64,000 nucleotides of DNA from Anaerolineales bacterium (GCA_025056175.1 JANWWK010000064.1:92732-156731); one strand, 5' to 3'; positions 33,930 through 44,926 are shown, counted from the stretch's first letter. Numbers and translations are program-made. Notes: generated from the letters alone by a model not told the origin.

Positions 33930-36563
33930 TCAGGGCGTCTCCGGGTTCTTTTTGCGTCTCTTTCGGCTCTTTCCTTCATCCAGGTCTGCTGCCTGGGACG
34001 GTTCGGCTTGAAGGGGTGTTTCGGTTTTTGGGGCGGCAGGCTCCAGTGCGGCGGCAATCACTTCGTCCACGTTTTCCACAAAGACGAACTGCATTGCCTG
34101 CTTGATTTCTTCCGGCACATCTTCCAGGTCTGGTTCGTTACGTTTGGGCAGGATGACGGTCTTGAGTCCGTTGCGATGCGCCGCCAGCACTTTTTCTTTT
34201 ACGCCGCCAATCGGCAACACCTGACCGCGCAGGGTGATTTCACCGGTCATGCCCACACCAGGCTTGACCAGCCGACCGGTCAGGAGCGAGACCAGCGCCG
34301 TTGCCATCGTCACCCCAGCGGAAGGGCCATCTTTGGGTTGCGCGCCAGCGGGAATGTGCAAATGCAGGTCGGTCTTATCGTAAAAGGAGGGTTCGATGCC
34401 CAGTTCAGCAGCATGAGAGCGGACGTAGGAGAGCGCCGCCCGTGCCGATTCCTGCATCACATTGCCAACCGAGCCAGTAATTTGAAATCCTTTCGCGCCG
34501 GGCATGCGCGTTGCTTCGATAAACAAGACGTCGCCGCCGTAGGGCGTCCACGCCAGGCCGGGGACAACGCCCGGAACGGAGGTACGCACGCTCAATTCTT
34601 CGGGGCCTTGCAAAGGCGGGTGTTTGAGAAATTCACGCACCAGTTCAGGCGTCACTTCGTAGGCAACGCCTTTGCCCTCCGCAATGCGCGTTCCGATTTT
34701 ACGACAAATTGTGCCAATTGTACGTTCAAGATTCCTTACACCTGCCTCACGCGTATACTGGCGTATGATAGTGTAAAGCGCCTCATCGGTAAAAGTCACT
34801 TCGGCGGGCTTCAGGCCATTTTCGCGCACCTGGCGGGGGATGAGATAGCCGCGCGCGATGGCGACTTTTTCGCCTTCGGTGTAGCCGGAAAGGCCGATGA
34901 TTTCCATGCGGTCGCGCAAGGGGCCGGGGATGGTTTCCAGCGTGTTGGCGGTGGCGATAAACATCACCTGGGAAAGGTCAAAGGCTACTTCCAGGTAATT
35001 ATCGCGGAATTCGTTGTTCTGTTCGGGGTCCAGCACTTCGAGCAAGGCCGAAGACGGGTCACCATGAAAATCGCTGACGAGTTTATCCACTTCATCCAGC
35101 ATGAAGACCGGGTTGCGGCTTTCTACGCGGCGCAGGGCCTGGAGAATGCGCCCCGGCATGGCGCCGATGTAGGTGCGGCGGTGTCCACGAATTTCGGCTT
35201 CGTCGCGCACGCCGCCCAGCGAGATGCGGATGAACTTGCGTCCCATCGCGCGGGCAATGGATTGTCCCAGAGACGTTTTTCCAACGCCAGGCGGACCCAC
35301 AAAGCACAGAATGACGCCTTCGCGCTCGCGGCGAATGCGGTCTTGCGATTCGGTCTGTTCGGCGCGACGCTCCAGTTTGAGTTTGCGAATTGCCAGAAAT
35401 TCGAGAATGCGTTCTTTGATGTCTTCCAGGCCGTAATGGTCTTGTTCCAGCACCTGGCGGGCGTGCGCGATGTCGAGATTATCTTCGGTCCCAACCGACC
35501 AGGGCAGGGAAACCAGCCAATCCAGATAGGTGCGGATGACGCCGTATTCAGCCGCAGCGGTAGGCAGGCGTTCCATGCGCTGAAGTTCGCGCCGCGCCAT
35601 TTTATCGGCCTCTTCCGGCATTTTGGCAGCCTCGATTTTGCGGCGAAACTCCTCGATTTCGACCGCCTGCTCGTCTTTTTCGCCCAGTTCTTTTTGAATG
35701 GCTTTTAACTGCTCGCGCAGGAAGTATTCGCGTTGAACTTTGTCAATTTCGGAGCGGGCTTCATTCTGAATTTTCTGCCCCAGTTGCAGTACTTCCGTTT
35801 CGCGCACCAGGAAGGCCACCAGTTTGCGAAGTTTCTCAGTAGTCGAGTCGAGTTCCAGAATCTGCTGCGCCTCGGCCAGTTCGATGCGCTGGAAATTAAC
35901 GATGGCATAGACGGTCTGCAGCGGGTCTTCGATGGCGGCAATCGAAGCCACCAGCTCGCGTGGAAAGGAGGGGATGAGTTCGGCAATGGCAGCGAACTGG
36001 TCGCGGGCGTTGCGCGCCAGCGCGTCAATCTCCAGGCCGGTTTCCACCGTTTCGGGATGGCGCTCAATGCGCGCCATCAGGTACGGTTCGGTTTGAGTAA
36101 ATTCGACAATGCGAATGCGCTCCAGCCCTTGCACCAGCAGGCGGATGGTGCCATCGGGGGCGCGCAGTAAGCGGTGGACTGTGGCAATTGTGCCTACGGT
36201 GTAGAGGTCACCGGGGCCGGGGGTTTCCAGTTCCGGGTTGATGGCGGCCACCAGGCCAACCAGCCGGTCGCCGGCAACGACGTCATCGACCAGTTTGATG
36301 GAGCGCGGCTGCCCAATCGTCAGCGGGACGGCGGTTTGAGGAAAAACCACCACGCCCCGCAGCGGCAGAATGGGAACAATATCTGGCGGGGCAGGTGTTT
36401 CCGATTCAGAGACATTTTCGGCGGCAGGGGATGTGCCGTTCTCCAGTTTGGGAGGAAATTGCATAAACAGTGAGGGGATGAGCATATCGAGCAACTCGAT
36501 GTCGTTTTCATCCATCCAATTGAACAATTCAGCAGAGTGGGTCTGCCAGCGAGAAGCAGGCAT
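33930..36563 (-). CDS. lon: ATP-dependent Lon protease
   Basis: An 877-residue LonA protease degrading misfolded and regulatory proteins. N-domain from about residue 62 ([14 protein letters not shown]), long coiled middle ([18 protein letters not shown]), AAA+ Walker [13 protein letters not shown] and Walker [10 protein letters not shown], then the proteolytic domain with [12 protein letters not shown] (catalytic Ser) and the [11 protein letters not shown] segment (catalytic Lys). The tail is Lys/Arg-rich. An extra 60-residue N-terminus ([13 protein letters not shown]) is unusual but has an SD (AAGGA). Co-transcribed with hsp20, 12 bases apart. Confidence 0.96.
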   Translation of the reverse strand: MPASRWQTHSAELFNWMDENDIELLDMLIPSLFMQFPPKLENGTSPAAENVSESETPAPPDIVPILPLRGVVVFPQTAVPLTIGQPRSIKLVDDVVAGDRLVGLVAAINPELETPGPGDLYTVGTIATVHRLLRAPDGTIRLLVQGLERIRIVEFTQTEPYLMARIERHPETVETGLEIDALARNARDQFAAIAELIPSFPRELVASIAAIEDPLQTVYAIVNFQRIELAEAQQILELDSTTEKLRKLVAFLVRETEVLQLGQKIQNEARSEIDKVQREYFLREQLKAIQKELGEKDEQAVEIEEFRRKIEAAKMPEEADKMARRELQRMERLPTAAAEYGVIRTYLDWLVSLPWSVGTEDNLDIAHARQVLEQDHYGLEDIKERILEFLAIRKLKLERRAEQTESQDRIRREREGVILCFVGPPGVGKTSLGQSIARAMGRKFIRISLGGVRDEAEIRGHRRTYIGAMPGRILQALRRVESRNPVFMLDEVDKLVSDFHGDPSSALLEVLDPEQNNEFRDNYLEVAFDLSQVMFIATANTLETIPGPLRDRMEIIGLSGYTEGEKVAIARGYLIPRQVRENGLKPAEVTFTDEALYTIIRQYTREAGVRNLERTIGTICRKIGTRIAEGKGVAYEVTPELVREFLKHPPLQGPEELSVRTSVPGVVPGLAWTPYGGDVLFIEATRMPGAKGFQITGSVGNVMQESARAALSYVRSHAAELGIEPSFYDKTDLHLHIPAGAQPKDGPSAGVTMATALVSLLTGRLVKPGVGMTGEITLRGQVLPIGGVKEKVLAAHRNGLKTVILPKRNEPDLEDVPEEIKQAMQFVFVENVDEVIAAALEPAAPKTETPLQAEPSQAADLDEGKSRKRRKKNPETP

Positions 36564-36575
36564 AGAAATCCTTCG

Positions 36576-36986
36576 TTAGCGGATGTAGATTTTGCTCGGA
36601 GAGGCTTTGGGTAAAGTGACAGTCAGGAAGCCATCTTCGTATTCGGCGGAGGCTTTTTGGGCTTCCACCGGGCCGGGCAGTGCCACAGTGGTGCTGAATT
36701 CACCAAAGCGGACTTCCATCTGGTGGTAAGCGCGCCGCTCAGGCGTGTCGGGACGGGTGCCGCTAATGGTCAGCAGGTTGTTTTGCAGCACCACGCTAAA
36801 GTCATTCCGGCGCATCCCGGCAACTTCCACACGAACGATGTAGTGTTGCTCGTTCTCGAACAAATCGGTGGGCGGGCTCCAGACGTGCGGCTGAATACGT
36901 ACCTGCCAGCCAAGCGTTTCCAGCAGCATTCTGCGCTTTTCGGGTAAATCGGGCCCACTTGTGGAGCGTAAGATGACCGTCGCCAT
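36576..36986 (-). CDS. Hsp20 small heat-shock protein
   Basis: A 136-residue holdase. The alpha-crystallin domain (about 40-130) shows DLFENEQHYIVRVEVAGM, NLLTISGTRP, FGEFSTTVALPGPV and EDGFLTVTLPK. It holds unfolding proteins for later refolding or for Lon, encoded next. SD AGAGGTG is 5-6 bases from the ATG. The IXI-like tail SKIYIR is near the end. It is the first gene of the hsp20-lon unit. Confidence 0.93.
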   Translation of the reverse strand: MATVILRSTSGPDLPEKRRMLLETLGWQVRIQPHVWSPPTDLFENEQHYIVRVEVAGMRRNDFSVVLQNNLLTISGTRPDTPERRAYHQMEVRFGEFSTTVALPGPVEAQKASAEYEDGFLTVTLPKASPSKIYIR

Positions 36987-37120
36987 ACAGCACCTCTTTT
37001 GCTTATAACTGCATTCGCCACTTTTGTGGATGGTTTCGCAGGAAGGGTTAACGAGAATTCAACAATCGGCGCTCTGCAACTGGGCAAAGCATATTTGGAT
37101 TATACCGAAAAATCGAAAAC

Positions 37121-37146
37121 GGCGGCTACCCTCTCGGGCAGCCGCC
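37121..37146 (-). terminator. Terminator after nrdJ
   Basis: A 7-bp GC stem (37121-37127 with 37140-37146) followed on the minus strand by GTTTTCGATTTTT. It ends the nrdR-nrdJ transcript. Confidence 0.85.
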
Positions 37147-37192
37147 ATCTGTTCTGGTAAGGGTTGGAAGCGGATTCAACCGCCCAAGCGCA

Positions 37193-39802
37193 TCAGCACT
37201 CACTGTATCCGCACGCATAACACTTGCGGCAGCCTTCTTCGTTCACTACCGCCGCCTCGCCACACTCCGGGCAAAGGTCGCCAATTTTCATCATTGGCTG
37301 GGTGAGTGTTTCATGCTGACCGTTGCCGCCGGTATGGGGAGAATGCCCGTTCGGCGCTTTATTGCTGAAAGACGAGGCCATCTGCGCAGCGGGAGACTGC
37401 TCTTCGCGGTTGTGGAGGTATTCATCCAACACTTGCCCAACCCCATCAGGGAGGGAACGCACACGGTTGGGGCCAAAGCCAAGCGAGCGTCCACCGCCAA
37501 TGCCAGTAAGTTGTGTTACCACTTCGCGCAGGCGGTCTACCGGTGCAATCGGCGAGGCCAGGCGGAGGATGTAAGAAATCAGGCGTCCAATGGCCTCCGA
37601 AACCGCCGCTGTATCGGAGCCGGCTTTGGAGGTGTTGATGAAGACCTCGAAGGGCTGGTTGCCGCCGTTTTCGTTAATGGTGACAAAAGCCTTGCCAAGC
37701 GGCGTCTCGACATTGTAAGTGTAGCCTTTCAGCAGACGCGGACGCGGTTTTTTGGTCTCGTGCCAGATGACTTTTTGCGTCAGGGCTGGCTGCGGTGTCT
37801 CAGCAGGCGCAGGGGCAGCCACTTCTTTTTTCTGCGCGGTGGCATGAGTCTCCAGCACCACCTTGTCGCGCGAGCCGGTGACATAAACGGTGATGCCTTT
37901 TGCGCCCAGTTTCCAGGCCAGCAGATAGGCAGTCGCAACGTCTTCTTCGGTTGCGCCTTCGGGGAAGTTGATGGTTTTGGAAATGCTGTTGTCCACAAAC
38001 GCCTGCAGAGCCGCCTGCATGCGCACATGTTCTTCAGCAGTAACATCACCAGCGGTAACGAAGACCTCGCGGATGTCCGCCGGGACGGCGGTGATGTTCT
38101 GGCAGGTGCCGTACTTCATCACATCTTCAAAAATGGCCTGACGGGTTTGCTCATCTATGCCAGCTTCGGTCAGCGCTTTTTCAAAGAGCGGCGAGCCGTA
38201 GGTCAATTTCAGGTCTTTGCCGTTGTCATTCACGTGCCGGATGTAAGCCAGCGCAAAGACCGGTTCACAGCCGTACCCCTCACAGCCGGCAACGGTGGCG
38301 ATGGTGCCGGTGGGGGCGACGGTGGTTTGTGCCGCGTTGCGAATACCGTGCCGTTGAATACCTTCCACGATGTCGTTCCAGTTCAACGCCGGGCGTCCCC
38401 AATCGCGCTTGTAGGGCGTCAGCGGCTGCGGCGGCGACCAGCGCAAATGTTTCGGGTCGTAGATAGAGCCTTCGATGGCCGGGAACGCGCCGCGTTCTTT
38501 CGCCATTTCCACCGAAGTCAACATAGCGTGATAGCGGACGAACTCCATGACTTGCGCGGCAAACTCCTGCCCGGCTTCGGAGCCATAGCGCACGCCCACG
38601 TGGTACATCAGGTCAGCCAGCCCCATAATGCCCAACCCAATGCGGCGAGCGCGATGGGCGGCTTCTTTCAATTGCGGCACTGCCGGGACGTAGGCATTTG
38701 CTTCGACCACGTCATCCAGGAAACGGGTCGAAAGCACAACGCTCTGACGCAGGGTTTCCCAGTCCACAGTGCCATCGGGGCCGAAGTGTTGCGCCAGGTT
38801 GACCGACCCCAAACAGCAGTTCTCGAAGGGACCCAGCCACTGTTCGCCGCATGGATTGGTTGATTCGAGTTGATACAAATGCGGCACCGGATTGGAGCGG
38901 TTGGCGGCATCCAGGAACAGGACACCCGGTTCGCCGTTATGATGCGCCTGACGCACGATTTTCTGGAACAGTTCGCGGGCGCGCACGGTTTTGTAGGTGC
39001 GAATCGGAATACCCTGGGCGCGCGCTTCTTCCAGCGTGCCGTGAAAATTGCGGTATTCGGGTGCAGAAATATCCGGGAAGACCAAATCCCAATCGGCATC
39101 GGCTTCGACGGCCTGCATGAAGGCATCGGTAATGCCCACCGAGATGTTGAAATTGGTGATGGCATTTTCGTCGGTCTTGCAGGTGATGAATTCCTCAATA
39201 TCGGGATGGTCTACCCGCAAAACGCCCATGTTAGCGCCGCGCCGGGTGCCTCCCTGAGCAATCTCTCCAAAAGCATGGTCATAGACGCGCAAAAAGCCAA
39301 CCGGGCCGGTGGCCTGTCCGGCAGACGATTTGACCAGGCCGCCTTTGGGCCGCAGACGGGAGAAAGAAAAGCCATTGCCGCCGCCAGTTTGCTGAATGAG
39401 TGCGGCATTTCGTAAGGATTGGAAAATGCCTGCCGGGTCGCGTCCCATATCATCAGAGATAGGCAGGACGAAACAGGCCGCCAGTTGCCCCAAGGGGGTG
39501 CCGGCGCCGGTAAACGTGGGAGAGTTGGGGAAGAATTTCTTGCTGGTGAGCAAAACGTAAAATTCACGGGCGCGCTGTTCGACATCACCGCCCCAGGCAC
39601 TTTCGACTTTGGCAACATGCCAGGCAACACGCCAGAACATCTCTTCGACCGTTTCGACCGGTTTGCCGTCATCGCCGCGCCGGACGTAGCGGCGAGTCAG
39701 CACCTGTCGGGCATTTTCGGTCAGTTCCACCTTCGGCAAATCGGCTGGGAGAGGTGGGGTGGGCAAGAGGCCCGTAGGTCTGGTTACGGTATGGGCGACC
39801 AT
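37193..39802 (-). CDS. nrdJ: Adenosylcobalamin-dependent ribonucleotide reductase
   Basis: An 869-residue class II enzyme making deoxyribonucleotides without oxygen, using vitamin B12. Seen: [55 protein letters not shown] (catalytic Cys and Glu), [22 protein letters not shown]. The C-terminal zinc/redox tail has CPECG and [12 protein letters not shown]. The N-terminus has no ATP cone. The SD (AAAGGAG) is clear. It follows nrdR by 44 bases. B12 synthesis or import must occur elsewhere in the genome. Confidence 0.96.
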   Translation of the reverse strand: MVAHTVTRPTGLLPTPPLPADLPKVELTENARQVLTRRYVRRGDDGKPVETVEEMFWRVAWHVAKVESAWGGDVEQRAREFYVLLTSKKFFPNSPTFTGAGTPLGQLAACFVLPISDDMGRDPAGIFQSLRNAALIQQTGGGNGFSFSRLRPKGGLVKSSAGQATGPVGFLRVYDHAFGEIAQGGTRRGANMGVLRVDHPDIEEFITCKTDENAITNFNISVGITDAFMQAVEADADWDLVFPDISAPEYRNFHGTLEEARAQGIPIRTYKTVRARELFQKIVRQAHHNGEPGVLFLDAANRSNPVPHLYQLESTNPCGEQWLGPFENCCLGSVNLAQHFGPDGTVDWETLRQSVVLSTRFLDDVVEANAYVPAVPQLKEAAHRARRIGLGIMGLADLMYHVGVRYGSEAGQEFAAQVMEFVRYHAMLTSVEMAKERGAFPAIEGSIYDPKHLRWSPPQPLTPYKRDWGRPALNWNDIVEGIQRHGIRNAAQTTVAPTGTIATVAGCEGYGCEPVFALAYIRHVNDNGKDLKLTYGSPLFEKALTEAGIDEQTRQAIFEDVMKYGTCQNITAVPADIREVFVTAGDVTAEEHVRMQAALQAFVDNSISKTINFPEGATEEDVATAYLLAWKLGAKGITVYVTGSRDKVVLETHATAQKKEVAAPAPAETPQPALTQKVIWHETKKPRPRLLKGYTYNVETPLGKAFVTINENGGNQPFEVFINTSKAGSDTAAVSEAIGRLISYILRLASPIAPVDRLREVVTQLTGIGGGRSLGFGPNRVRSLPDGVGQVLDEYLHNREEQSPAAQMASSFSNKAPNGHSPHTGGNGQHETLTQPMMKIGDLCPECGEAAVVNEEGCRKCYACGYSEC

Positions 39803-39846
39803 CTTGAAACTCCTTTGTAAAATTTTGGAGGGAAAAAGCTTGGGGA

Positions 39847-40296
39847 TTAACTTTCCAGCAGGCGGTCAATTTCGTTACGAAGTGCGCGCAAGTCGTCGAG
39901 CCGCAAATACACAATCGCATAGCGAATGTAGGCAATCTGGTCCAGATTTTTCAGCCCGTTGATGACCATATCTCCCACCACGCGGGAGGAGACTTCGGCT
40001 TTGCCCATCTTTTGCAATTCCGCTTCCACCTGACCGACCAGCCGTTCGATATCTGCCGCCGAAACGGGGCGCTTGGCACACGAAATGCGGATGCCGCGCG
40101 CCAGTTTTTCGCGGTCGAACTCTTCGCGCGTGCCATCCTGTTTGATGATGAGAGGAGTGGAAAGGATGGGGCGCTCATAGGAACTGAACCGTTGGCCGCA
40201 CTTCTGGCATTCGCGCCGGCGGCGAATACCGCCATGACTGTCGTGAGTCGTATCTACGACGCGGGAATCGTCGTTTTGACAATACGGGCAACGCAT
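39847..40296 (-). CDS. nrdR: NrdR transcriptional repressor
   Basis: A 149-residue repressor of ribonucleotide reductase genes. Zinc ribbon [16 protein letters not shown] with [17 protein letters not shown], then an ATP cone (about 49-139) that senses ATP/dATP. It probably controls the nrdJ gene that follows. The SD (TTGGAG) is 7 bases from the ATG. No full NrdR-box pair was recognised. Confidence 0.96.
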   Translation of the reverse strand: MRCPYCQNDDSRVVDTTHDSHGGIRRRRECQKCGQRFSSYERPILSTPLIIKQDGTREEFDREKLARGIRISCAKRPVSAADIERLVGQVEAELQKMGKAEVSSRVVGDMVINGLKNLDQIAYIRYAIVYLRLDDLRALRNEIDRLLES

Positions 40297-40324
40297 ATAC
40301 GCTCCAATACTAGAACATTTGTAC

Positions 40325-40358
40325 CCGCCACATATGGCGGATGGGGTTCTTTGACCCC
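40325..40358 (-). promoter_or_regulatory. Two hairpins in the nrdR leader
   Basis: Stem CCGCCA/TGGCGG (40325-40330 with 40335-40340, 4-base loop) and stem GGGGT/ACCCC (40343-40347 with 40354-40358) lie back to back in the 75-base leader. They may affect translation or mRNA stability. Neither has a T run. Confidence 0.4.
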
Positions 40359-40377
40359 CTACCTGTTGGGTGACGAC

Positions 40378-40406
40378 ATTCTAGCATAATCCACAGTGCA
40401 ATTCAA
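40378..40406 (-). promoter_or_regulatory. Promoter of nrdR-nrdJ
   Basis: TTGAAT (40401-40406), 17-base spacer, TAGAAT (40378-40383) on the minus strand; the start would be near 40371. Confidence 0.65.
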
Positions 40407-40435
40407 GAGGACTGACGGGTGATTAATCTTAAAAT

Positions 40436-40462
40436 ATCCGGCAGCCTGGACGGCTGCCGGAT
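40436..40462 (-). terminator. Terminator after muramidase gene
   Basis: A perfect 11-bp stem (40436-40446 with 40452-40462) and 5-base loop; on the minus strand the tail reads ATTTTAAGATT. Confidence 0.8.
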
Positions 40463-40493
40463 GGTTTCGGAATTCCAGGTACGGAGCGCCGCA

Positions 40494-42812
40494 TTATTCT
40501 TCTAAAAACCAGGCTGCTACGAAGCCTTCTGCGCCGAGCGGTTCGCGGACACGAATCCACTCGTTGAACTTGCCGACTTTCAGTTGGGCGGCGACAGGGT
40601 CTTCCAGCACATCCAGCGGCGTGCCGATGGCGAGGGCGCGAATGACTTCGCCACTTTCGGTGGGCTGTTTCCGCAGGCGCAGGCCGCCCCGTCCGGCCAG
40701 GCTGGAGACGTACACGCGGTATGTTTCAGGGGTGGTGAAATCGCTGACCGAGAACGAGACGGCGGTCTGAAGCTGCGATTTGGCCGTATCGAGTTCCACC
40801 AGGCGGGCCGAAACGAAGCCTTCCTGGTTCTTGCGGTTGCGTACCTGAAGCCATTCGTTTTGTTTGCCAATTTTGGCGCGTTCTTCCGGCTTTACGAGCC
40901 GCAAACTGGCGCCGGGCGGTTCCACCGAAACCAAAGCCCCTGCCAGGCTGGGCATTTTGCGCATTCGGATTCCGCCAGGGGCCAGCGCCTTGGAGACGGT
41001 GACGTAGATTTTTGGCCGGTCTTCTTCGGGTGGGGTGACCGGCACAGGCTCAGGAGCAGGCGGTTGGGAGGGGGGTTCCGGCTGCGGTTCCGGTTGGGGG
41101 GCAGGGGCAGGCGTCGGTTCGGGTTGCGGCGCCGGGGCAGAGGGGAGCGGCGGCAGGGCGGCATAGAGCGCGTTGAAGGCGTCGTAACCGGTTTTCATCA
41201 GACTGGCATAGTGAGATGCCTGACCAGCGCCATTGTACACGGTCGCAAAGGCCAGAAAGTCGCGGCGGCGCAGATGGTTGAGCGCGCCCCCACCCGGCAG
41301 GACGTTGTTCACGAAATCGAAGAAGCCGATAATCTGGTCGCGGTCGCTGCGGGAGAAGGCATTGAACATATCCTGCACCGAAGCGTAACCGATGAGTTGA
41401 AAGTTGAAGCCCATAATTTGGGGCGCGCCCATGCTGATGGCGCGTTTGGCGGCGGTGTCATCGAGGCTGCACGCAAACTGAAAAACTTCCCACTCGCGCG
41501 CCTGGTTGCCGTGAAAGTCCACCCACGCGCCGGAGGGGTTGGCGCGAAACCGGTGACCTTCCCAGCGGCGGTTGAGGTCGAAGGTGAAATGCTGGCCGAA
41601 GCGAGTCGGGTTGTTCCGTCCCCAAAAGTCGAAGAACAGATGGTTCTCGAAACGGATGAGCAGGCGGCCATCCGGGCCGAAGGCCTGGCCGCCAGATTCG
41701 ACGGCAATGACGCTGACGGCAACGGCGGGTTCAATTCCCAGCCGTTCCGAAAGGGCCAAAAGCAGGCCGCCGTAGCGGTTCCAGATGTCGGCCACCAGGC
41801 GGGTGGTGGGGGGCTGGGAGGGGGAGGCGCTCAGGCGGCGGTCGGCGGGGGCGGGGGTGGGGAGGTTCTCCAGGCCTTCGGCAACCGAGGGGCGCACGCG
41901 GTTGACGATAACGGGAGCAGGCTCCGGCGGGGTCGCACCAGGTTCGGGTTCTGGAGCCGGTTCGGGCGCGGGGGGCGTGACCGGAACGGGGGAAGCGCCC
42001 GGCGCGGTCTCCACAAACCAGGCGGCGCAATACCCTTCGATGCCCTGCGCGGTGCGGACTCGCAGCCACTGGTCGAAGACGCCGACTTTGGGCCGGGCGG
42101 TGGCTTCGGCTTCGATGACTTTGAGCAGCGCCGGGGGGTACTCAATCAAAAGGGTGTTGGAGTTCGTGCCGGGCGCGGAACGGATGCGCAGCCCGGAGAC
42201 GGCTTGCGGGCTGACGCGGACGTAGAAGCCGCCATCCGCCGGGGCGCTGGCAGGGGGCGTTTCGACCGCGAGGCCCGGTTCCAGGCATTCGTACCAAACG
42301 ACGGCGGTGATGGCGCGCTTGAGTTCTTTGCCGTGACTGTAGCGACTCATCAGCGAAACGTCCCGCCCGTCTTCGGTGGGAAAAGGCCAGGGGTCGAGGA
42401 TGAGAAAGTCTTTGCCGACTTTCTGGTAGGCCACCACCCAGTGGGTTTGCAATCCGGCGCGCGGGGAGCTGTCTACTTCGAGCAGCACGGGCTGGCCGGC
42501 GCGCACCGAGTCGCCAATCGTTTCGATGGGGGCGTCGGTATCCCGGCACAGGGTGATGTTTTTGAAGCGGATTTTGGGGTAGAGGCCGCTCACAGCCGCC
42601 CAGACGATGGCATCTTGAACGAACCCGCCGCGTTGTTTGAGCCTGTCGTTCAGGCTTTTGGGTGTTTCGGTGTACCCAAACCCACTCAAATAGATGGCAA
42701 CGCTGGTGAGGGCGCAGCCAAATTCGCCGATGGTGGAGGTGCTGCTGAAACCGAGCAGGTCATTTTTCCAGCGGGGGTCTTGCTGGGAGTAGCGGACAGG
42801 TTGGAAGGTCAT
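40494..42812 (-). CDS. C39-like / N-acetylmuramidase / SH3 protein
   Basis: A 772-residue modular protein. Residues 1-175 look like a C39-family papain-like domain (GEFGCALTSVAIYL with the Cys, THWVVAYQKVGKDFLILDPW with His and Asp). An SH3-like domain follows (about 200-270), then a Pro-rich linker, an N-acetylmuramidase domain of the DUF3380 type (about 345-545, VIAVESGGQ with the catalytic Glu, LLIRFENHLFF, SMGAPQIMGFN), another Pro/Glu linker, and two more SH3-like domains. It should cut and bind peptidoglycan, yet there is no signal peptide. GGAGG precedes the ATG. Base composition is more GC-rich than its neighbours, so transfer is possible. Confidence 0.82.
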   Translation of the reverse strand: MTFQPVRYSQQDPRWKNDLLGFSSTSTIGEFGCALTSVAIYLSGFGYTETPKSLNDRLKQRGGFVQDAIVWAAVSGLYPKIRFKNITLCRDTDAPIETIGDSVRAGQPVLLEVDSSPRAGLQTHWVVAYQKVGKDFLILDPWPFPTEDGRDVSLMSRYSHGKELKRAITAVVWYECLEPGLAVETPPASAPADGGFYVRVSPQAVSGLRIRSAPGTNSNTLLIEYPPALLKVIEAEATARPKVGVFDQWLRVRTAQGIEGYCAAWFVETAPGASPVPVTPPAPEPAPEPEPGATPPEPAPVIVNRVRPSVAEGLENLPTPAPADRRLSASPSQPPTTRLVADIWNRYGGLLLALSERLGIEPAVAVSVIAVESGGQAFGPDGRLLIRFENHLFFDFWGRNNPTRFGQHFTFDLNRRWEGHRFRANPSGAWVDFHGNQAREWEVFQFACSLDDTAAKRAISMGAPQIMGFNFQLIGYASVQDMFNAFSRSDRDQIIGFFDFVNNVLPGGGALNHLRRRDFLAFATVYNGAGQASHYASLMKTGYDAFNALYAALPPLPSAPAPQPEPTPAPAPQPEPQPEPPSQPPAPEPVPVTPPEEDRPKIYVTVSKALAPGGIRMRKMPSLAGALVSVEPPGASLRLVKPEERAKIGKQNEWLQVRNRKNQEGFVSARLVELDTAKSQLQTAVSFSVSDFTTPETYRVYVSSLAGRGGLRLRKQPTESGEVIRALAIGTPLDVLEDPVAAQLKVGKFNEWIRVREPLGAEGFVAAWFLEE

Positions 42813-42966
42813 GCGCGGCCTCCATGCCGATAGAAAGTGGGGAAGTTGCTTTCATTATGCCATATTTTGGAGGCAGGTGGGGGGAAGGGATGAGCAATGG
42901 CCCGGAGAGAAATCTACAGGCAAGATGACGGACGAGCATGTTTCAGAGAGCGTGTAGCACAAACGC

Positions 42967-43914
42967 CTAGGCCACCCGTCCTAAATCCAGCGGCGTGCGC
43001 TGTAGCACTTCTTCCAGAATCACGCCGGCGGTGCGTCCGCGCAGTTCTGCTTCGGGGTGAACAATCAAACGGTGGGCGAGCGTCACCGGTGCAAGATACT
43101 TGATGTCATCGGGCAGGACGTGGTCGCGTCCACGCACGGCGGCCAAAGCCTGGGCTGTTTTGAACAAAGCCAGGCTTCCACGTGGGCTAATCCCCAGCGC
43201 CAGGTCGGGGTGCGCGCGAGTCGCCGCCGCCAGGGAGACGATATATTGTTGCAGCGTCTCATCCACATGCACCTCCCACACTTGCTTTTGAAGCCGCAAC
43301 AACGCCAGTCCATCCACGGCTTGCTCCAATTTCGTAATCGGATGTTCGCGCCATAAATTGAGCAAAATCTGCCGTTCCTCGTGCGGAGGCGGATACCCCA
43401 ACGAAAGCCGCATCAAAAAACGGTCTAACTGCGCTTCGGGCAGCGGAAATGTCCCCTCGTACTCAATGGGGTTTTGGGTTGCCAGCACCAGAAAGGGACG
43501 CGGCAACGGGCGGGTGACTCCATCCACTGTTACCTGCTGTTCCTGCATCGCCTCTAAGAGCGCCGACTGTGTACGCGGGGTAGCGCGGTTAATTTCATCG
43601 GCCAGTAAAATGTTCACGAAAACCGGGCCGGGTCGAAACTCGAACTCGCCACTTTTCTGGTTAAAAATCGAAACCCCGGTAATGTCGTTCGGCAACAAAT
43701 CGGGCGTGCATTGCACGCGCTTGAAGGCCAACCCTAAACTTACCGCCATTGAGCGCGCCAGCATCGTCTTACCGGAACCTGGCACATCTTCCAGCAAAAT
43801 GTGACCTTCGCACAACAGCGCGACGACCATCAACTCGATGGCTGTCCGTTTGCCAATGATGACCTTTTCCACATTTTGGATGACCTGGTCGGCAAATTCC
43901 TGCACCTCGCGCAT
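42967..43914 (-). CDS. MoxR-family AAA ATPase
   Basis: A 315-residue AAA+ chaperone-like ATPase. Walker A LLEDVPGSGKTMLARSMA (about residues 41-58), RVQCTPDLLPNDITG, Walker B NILLADEINRATPRTQSALLEAMQE, sensor 1 VLATQNPIEYEG and LPEAQLDRF. MoxR proteins mature metalloenzymes or exported proteins, usually with DUF58 and VWA partners, which are not visible next to it. SD is AAAGGA. Confidence 0.93.
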   Translation of the reverse strand: MREVQEFADQVIQNVEKVIIGKRTAIELMVVALLCEGHILLEDVPGSGKTMLARSMAVSLGLAFKRVQCTPDLLPNDITGVSIFNQKSGEFEFRPGPVFVNILLADEINRATPRTQSALLEAMQEQQVTVDGVTRPLPRPFLVLATQNPIEYEGTFPLPEAQLDRFLMRLSLGYPPPHEERQILLNLWREHPITKLEQAVDGLALLRLQKQVWEVHVDETLQQYIVSLAAATRAHPDLALGISPRGSLALFKTAQALAAVRGRDHVLPDDIKYLAPVTLAHRLIVHPEAELRGRTAGVILEEVLQRTPLDLGRVA

Positions 43915-43996
43915 AGCGGCATCCTTTCCTTTGCAGACGATTTGTGCGATACTGAAGGGGTATCATATCCCAAACAAGAGCAAACCGCAACCGCCG

Positions 43997-44926
43997 ATGG
44001 AATACTCCTTTCCCCGCTACTTGCTTGCCAAACAAAGCGTAGATGACCGCGCCCTGAACAAAGACGTGCTGGCTGCCCTGCGCGCCGAAATCGCCGCTTT
44101 GCAAGCCGCACCTGCCGCTTCTCAGCCATTCCGTGTGATTGAGATTGGTGCAGGAATTGGCACCATGCTGGCACGTCTGCTACGCTGGAAGGTGTTACCT
44201 GCCGAAACCGAATACACCCTCGTGGATTCTCTGCCTGAAAACATCGCCTTTGCCCGCCAATGGCTGCCGCAGTGGGCGCAGGAGAACGGCTGGTCGGCCG
44301 AGACTGTGTCCGAGGAACACATCCGTTTCTCTGCTTGTGCCTCCGTTCCATCCGCTTGGTCTGTGTCCATCCGCCTGGTACAGGCCGATGTCTTCGACTT
44401 CATCCACTCCTTCGGTTCTCTGCCCGGTGACCTGCTCATCGCCCACGCCTTCCTGGACCTGCTCCCCCTGCCAGAAAGCCTGCCGCCGTTGTTCTCGCTG
44501 GTACGGAAAGACGGTTGCGCCTGGTTCACTATCAACTTTGATGGAGTGACCACCTTCGAGCCGTCCTTCTCGCCAGCAGTGGACGCGCTTATCGAGAAGC
44601 TCTATCACGAGACCATGGACACCCGTCCGGGCGGCGGTGACAGCCGTACCGGACGTCACCTGTTCGGATACCTTCAGCAGAACGGAGTAGAGATACTCGC
44701 TGCCGGCGCTTCCGACTGGGTCGTTCACCCGGTCGGCAGCAGTTACCTGGCTGACGAGGCCTATTTCCTGCACTTTATCCTGCACTTTTTTGAGACCTCG
44801 CTGGGTCACCATCCCGGCCTGGATTCCCATCTGCTGGCAGCCTGGTTACAACAAAGACGCGCCCAAATTGAGCGCGCCGAGCTGGTCTATATTGCCCACC
44901 AGATGGATTTCCTCATCCGCTGCTGA
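43997..44926 (+). CDS. SAM-dependent methyltransferase, class I
   Basis: A 309-residue Rossmann-fold methyltransferase. The SAM loop is FRVIEIGAGIGTMLARLL (about 45-62), followed by YTLVDSLPENIAFARQ (acidic ribose contact) and an ADVFDFIH region. The target cannot be told; the C-terminal half is unique (FTINFDGVTTFEPSF). The start MEYSFPRYLLAKQSVDDRA has no clear SD. It is divergent from moxR and its last 14 bases overlap the convergent recN gene. Confidence 0.75.
   Translation: MEYSFPRYLLAKQSVDDRALNKDVLAALRAEIAALQAAPAASQPFRVIEIGAGIGTMLARLLRWKVLPAETEYTLVDSLPENIAFARQWLPQWAQENGWSAETVSEEHIRFSACASVPSAWSVSIRLVQADVFDFIHSFGSLPGDLLIAHAFLDLLPLPESLPPLFSLVRKDGCAWFTINFDGVTTFEPSFSPAVDALIEKLYHETMDTRPGGGDSRTGRHLFGYLQQNGVEILAAGASDWVVHPVGSSYLADEAYFLHFILHFFETSLGHHPGLDSHLLAAWLQQRRAQIERAELVYIAHQMDFLIRC

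Noticed and set aside
34008..35708. 566-codon open frame opposite lon
   Set aside because: Shadow of lon; no SD and composition typical of the reverse of a coding strand.
40297..40493. Cobalamin riboswitch before the B12-dependent reductase
   Set aside because: No B12 box and too little room for the aptamer.
40584..42833. 749-codon open frame opposite the muramidase gene
   Set aside because: Gly/Arg-rich shadow caused by the Pro-rich linkers of the real gene.
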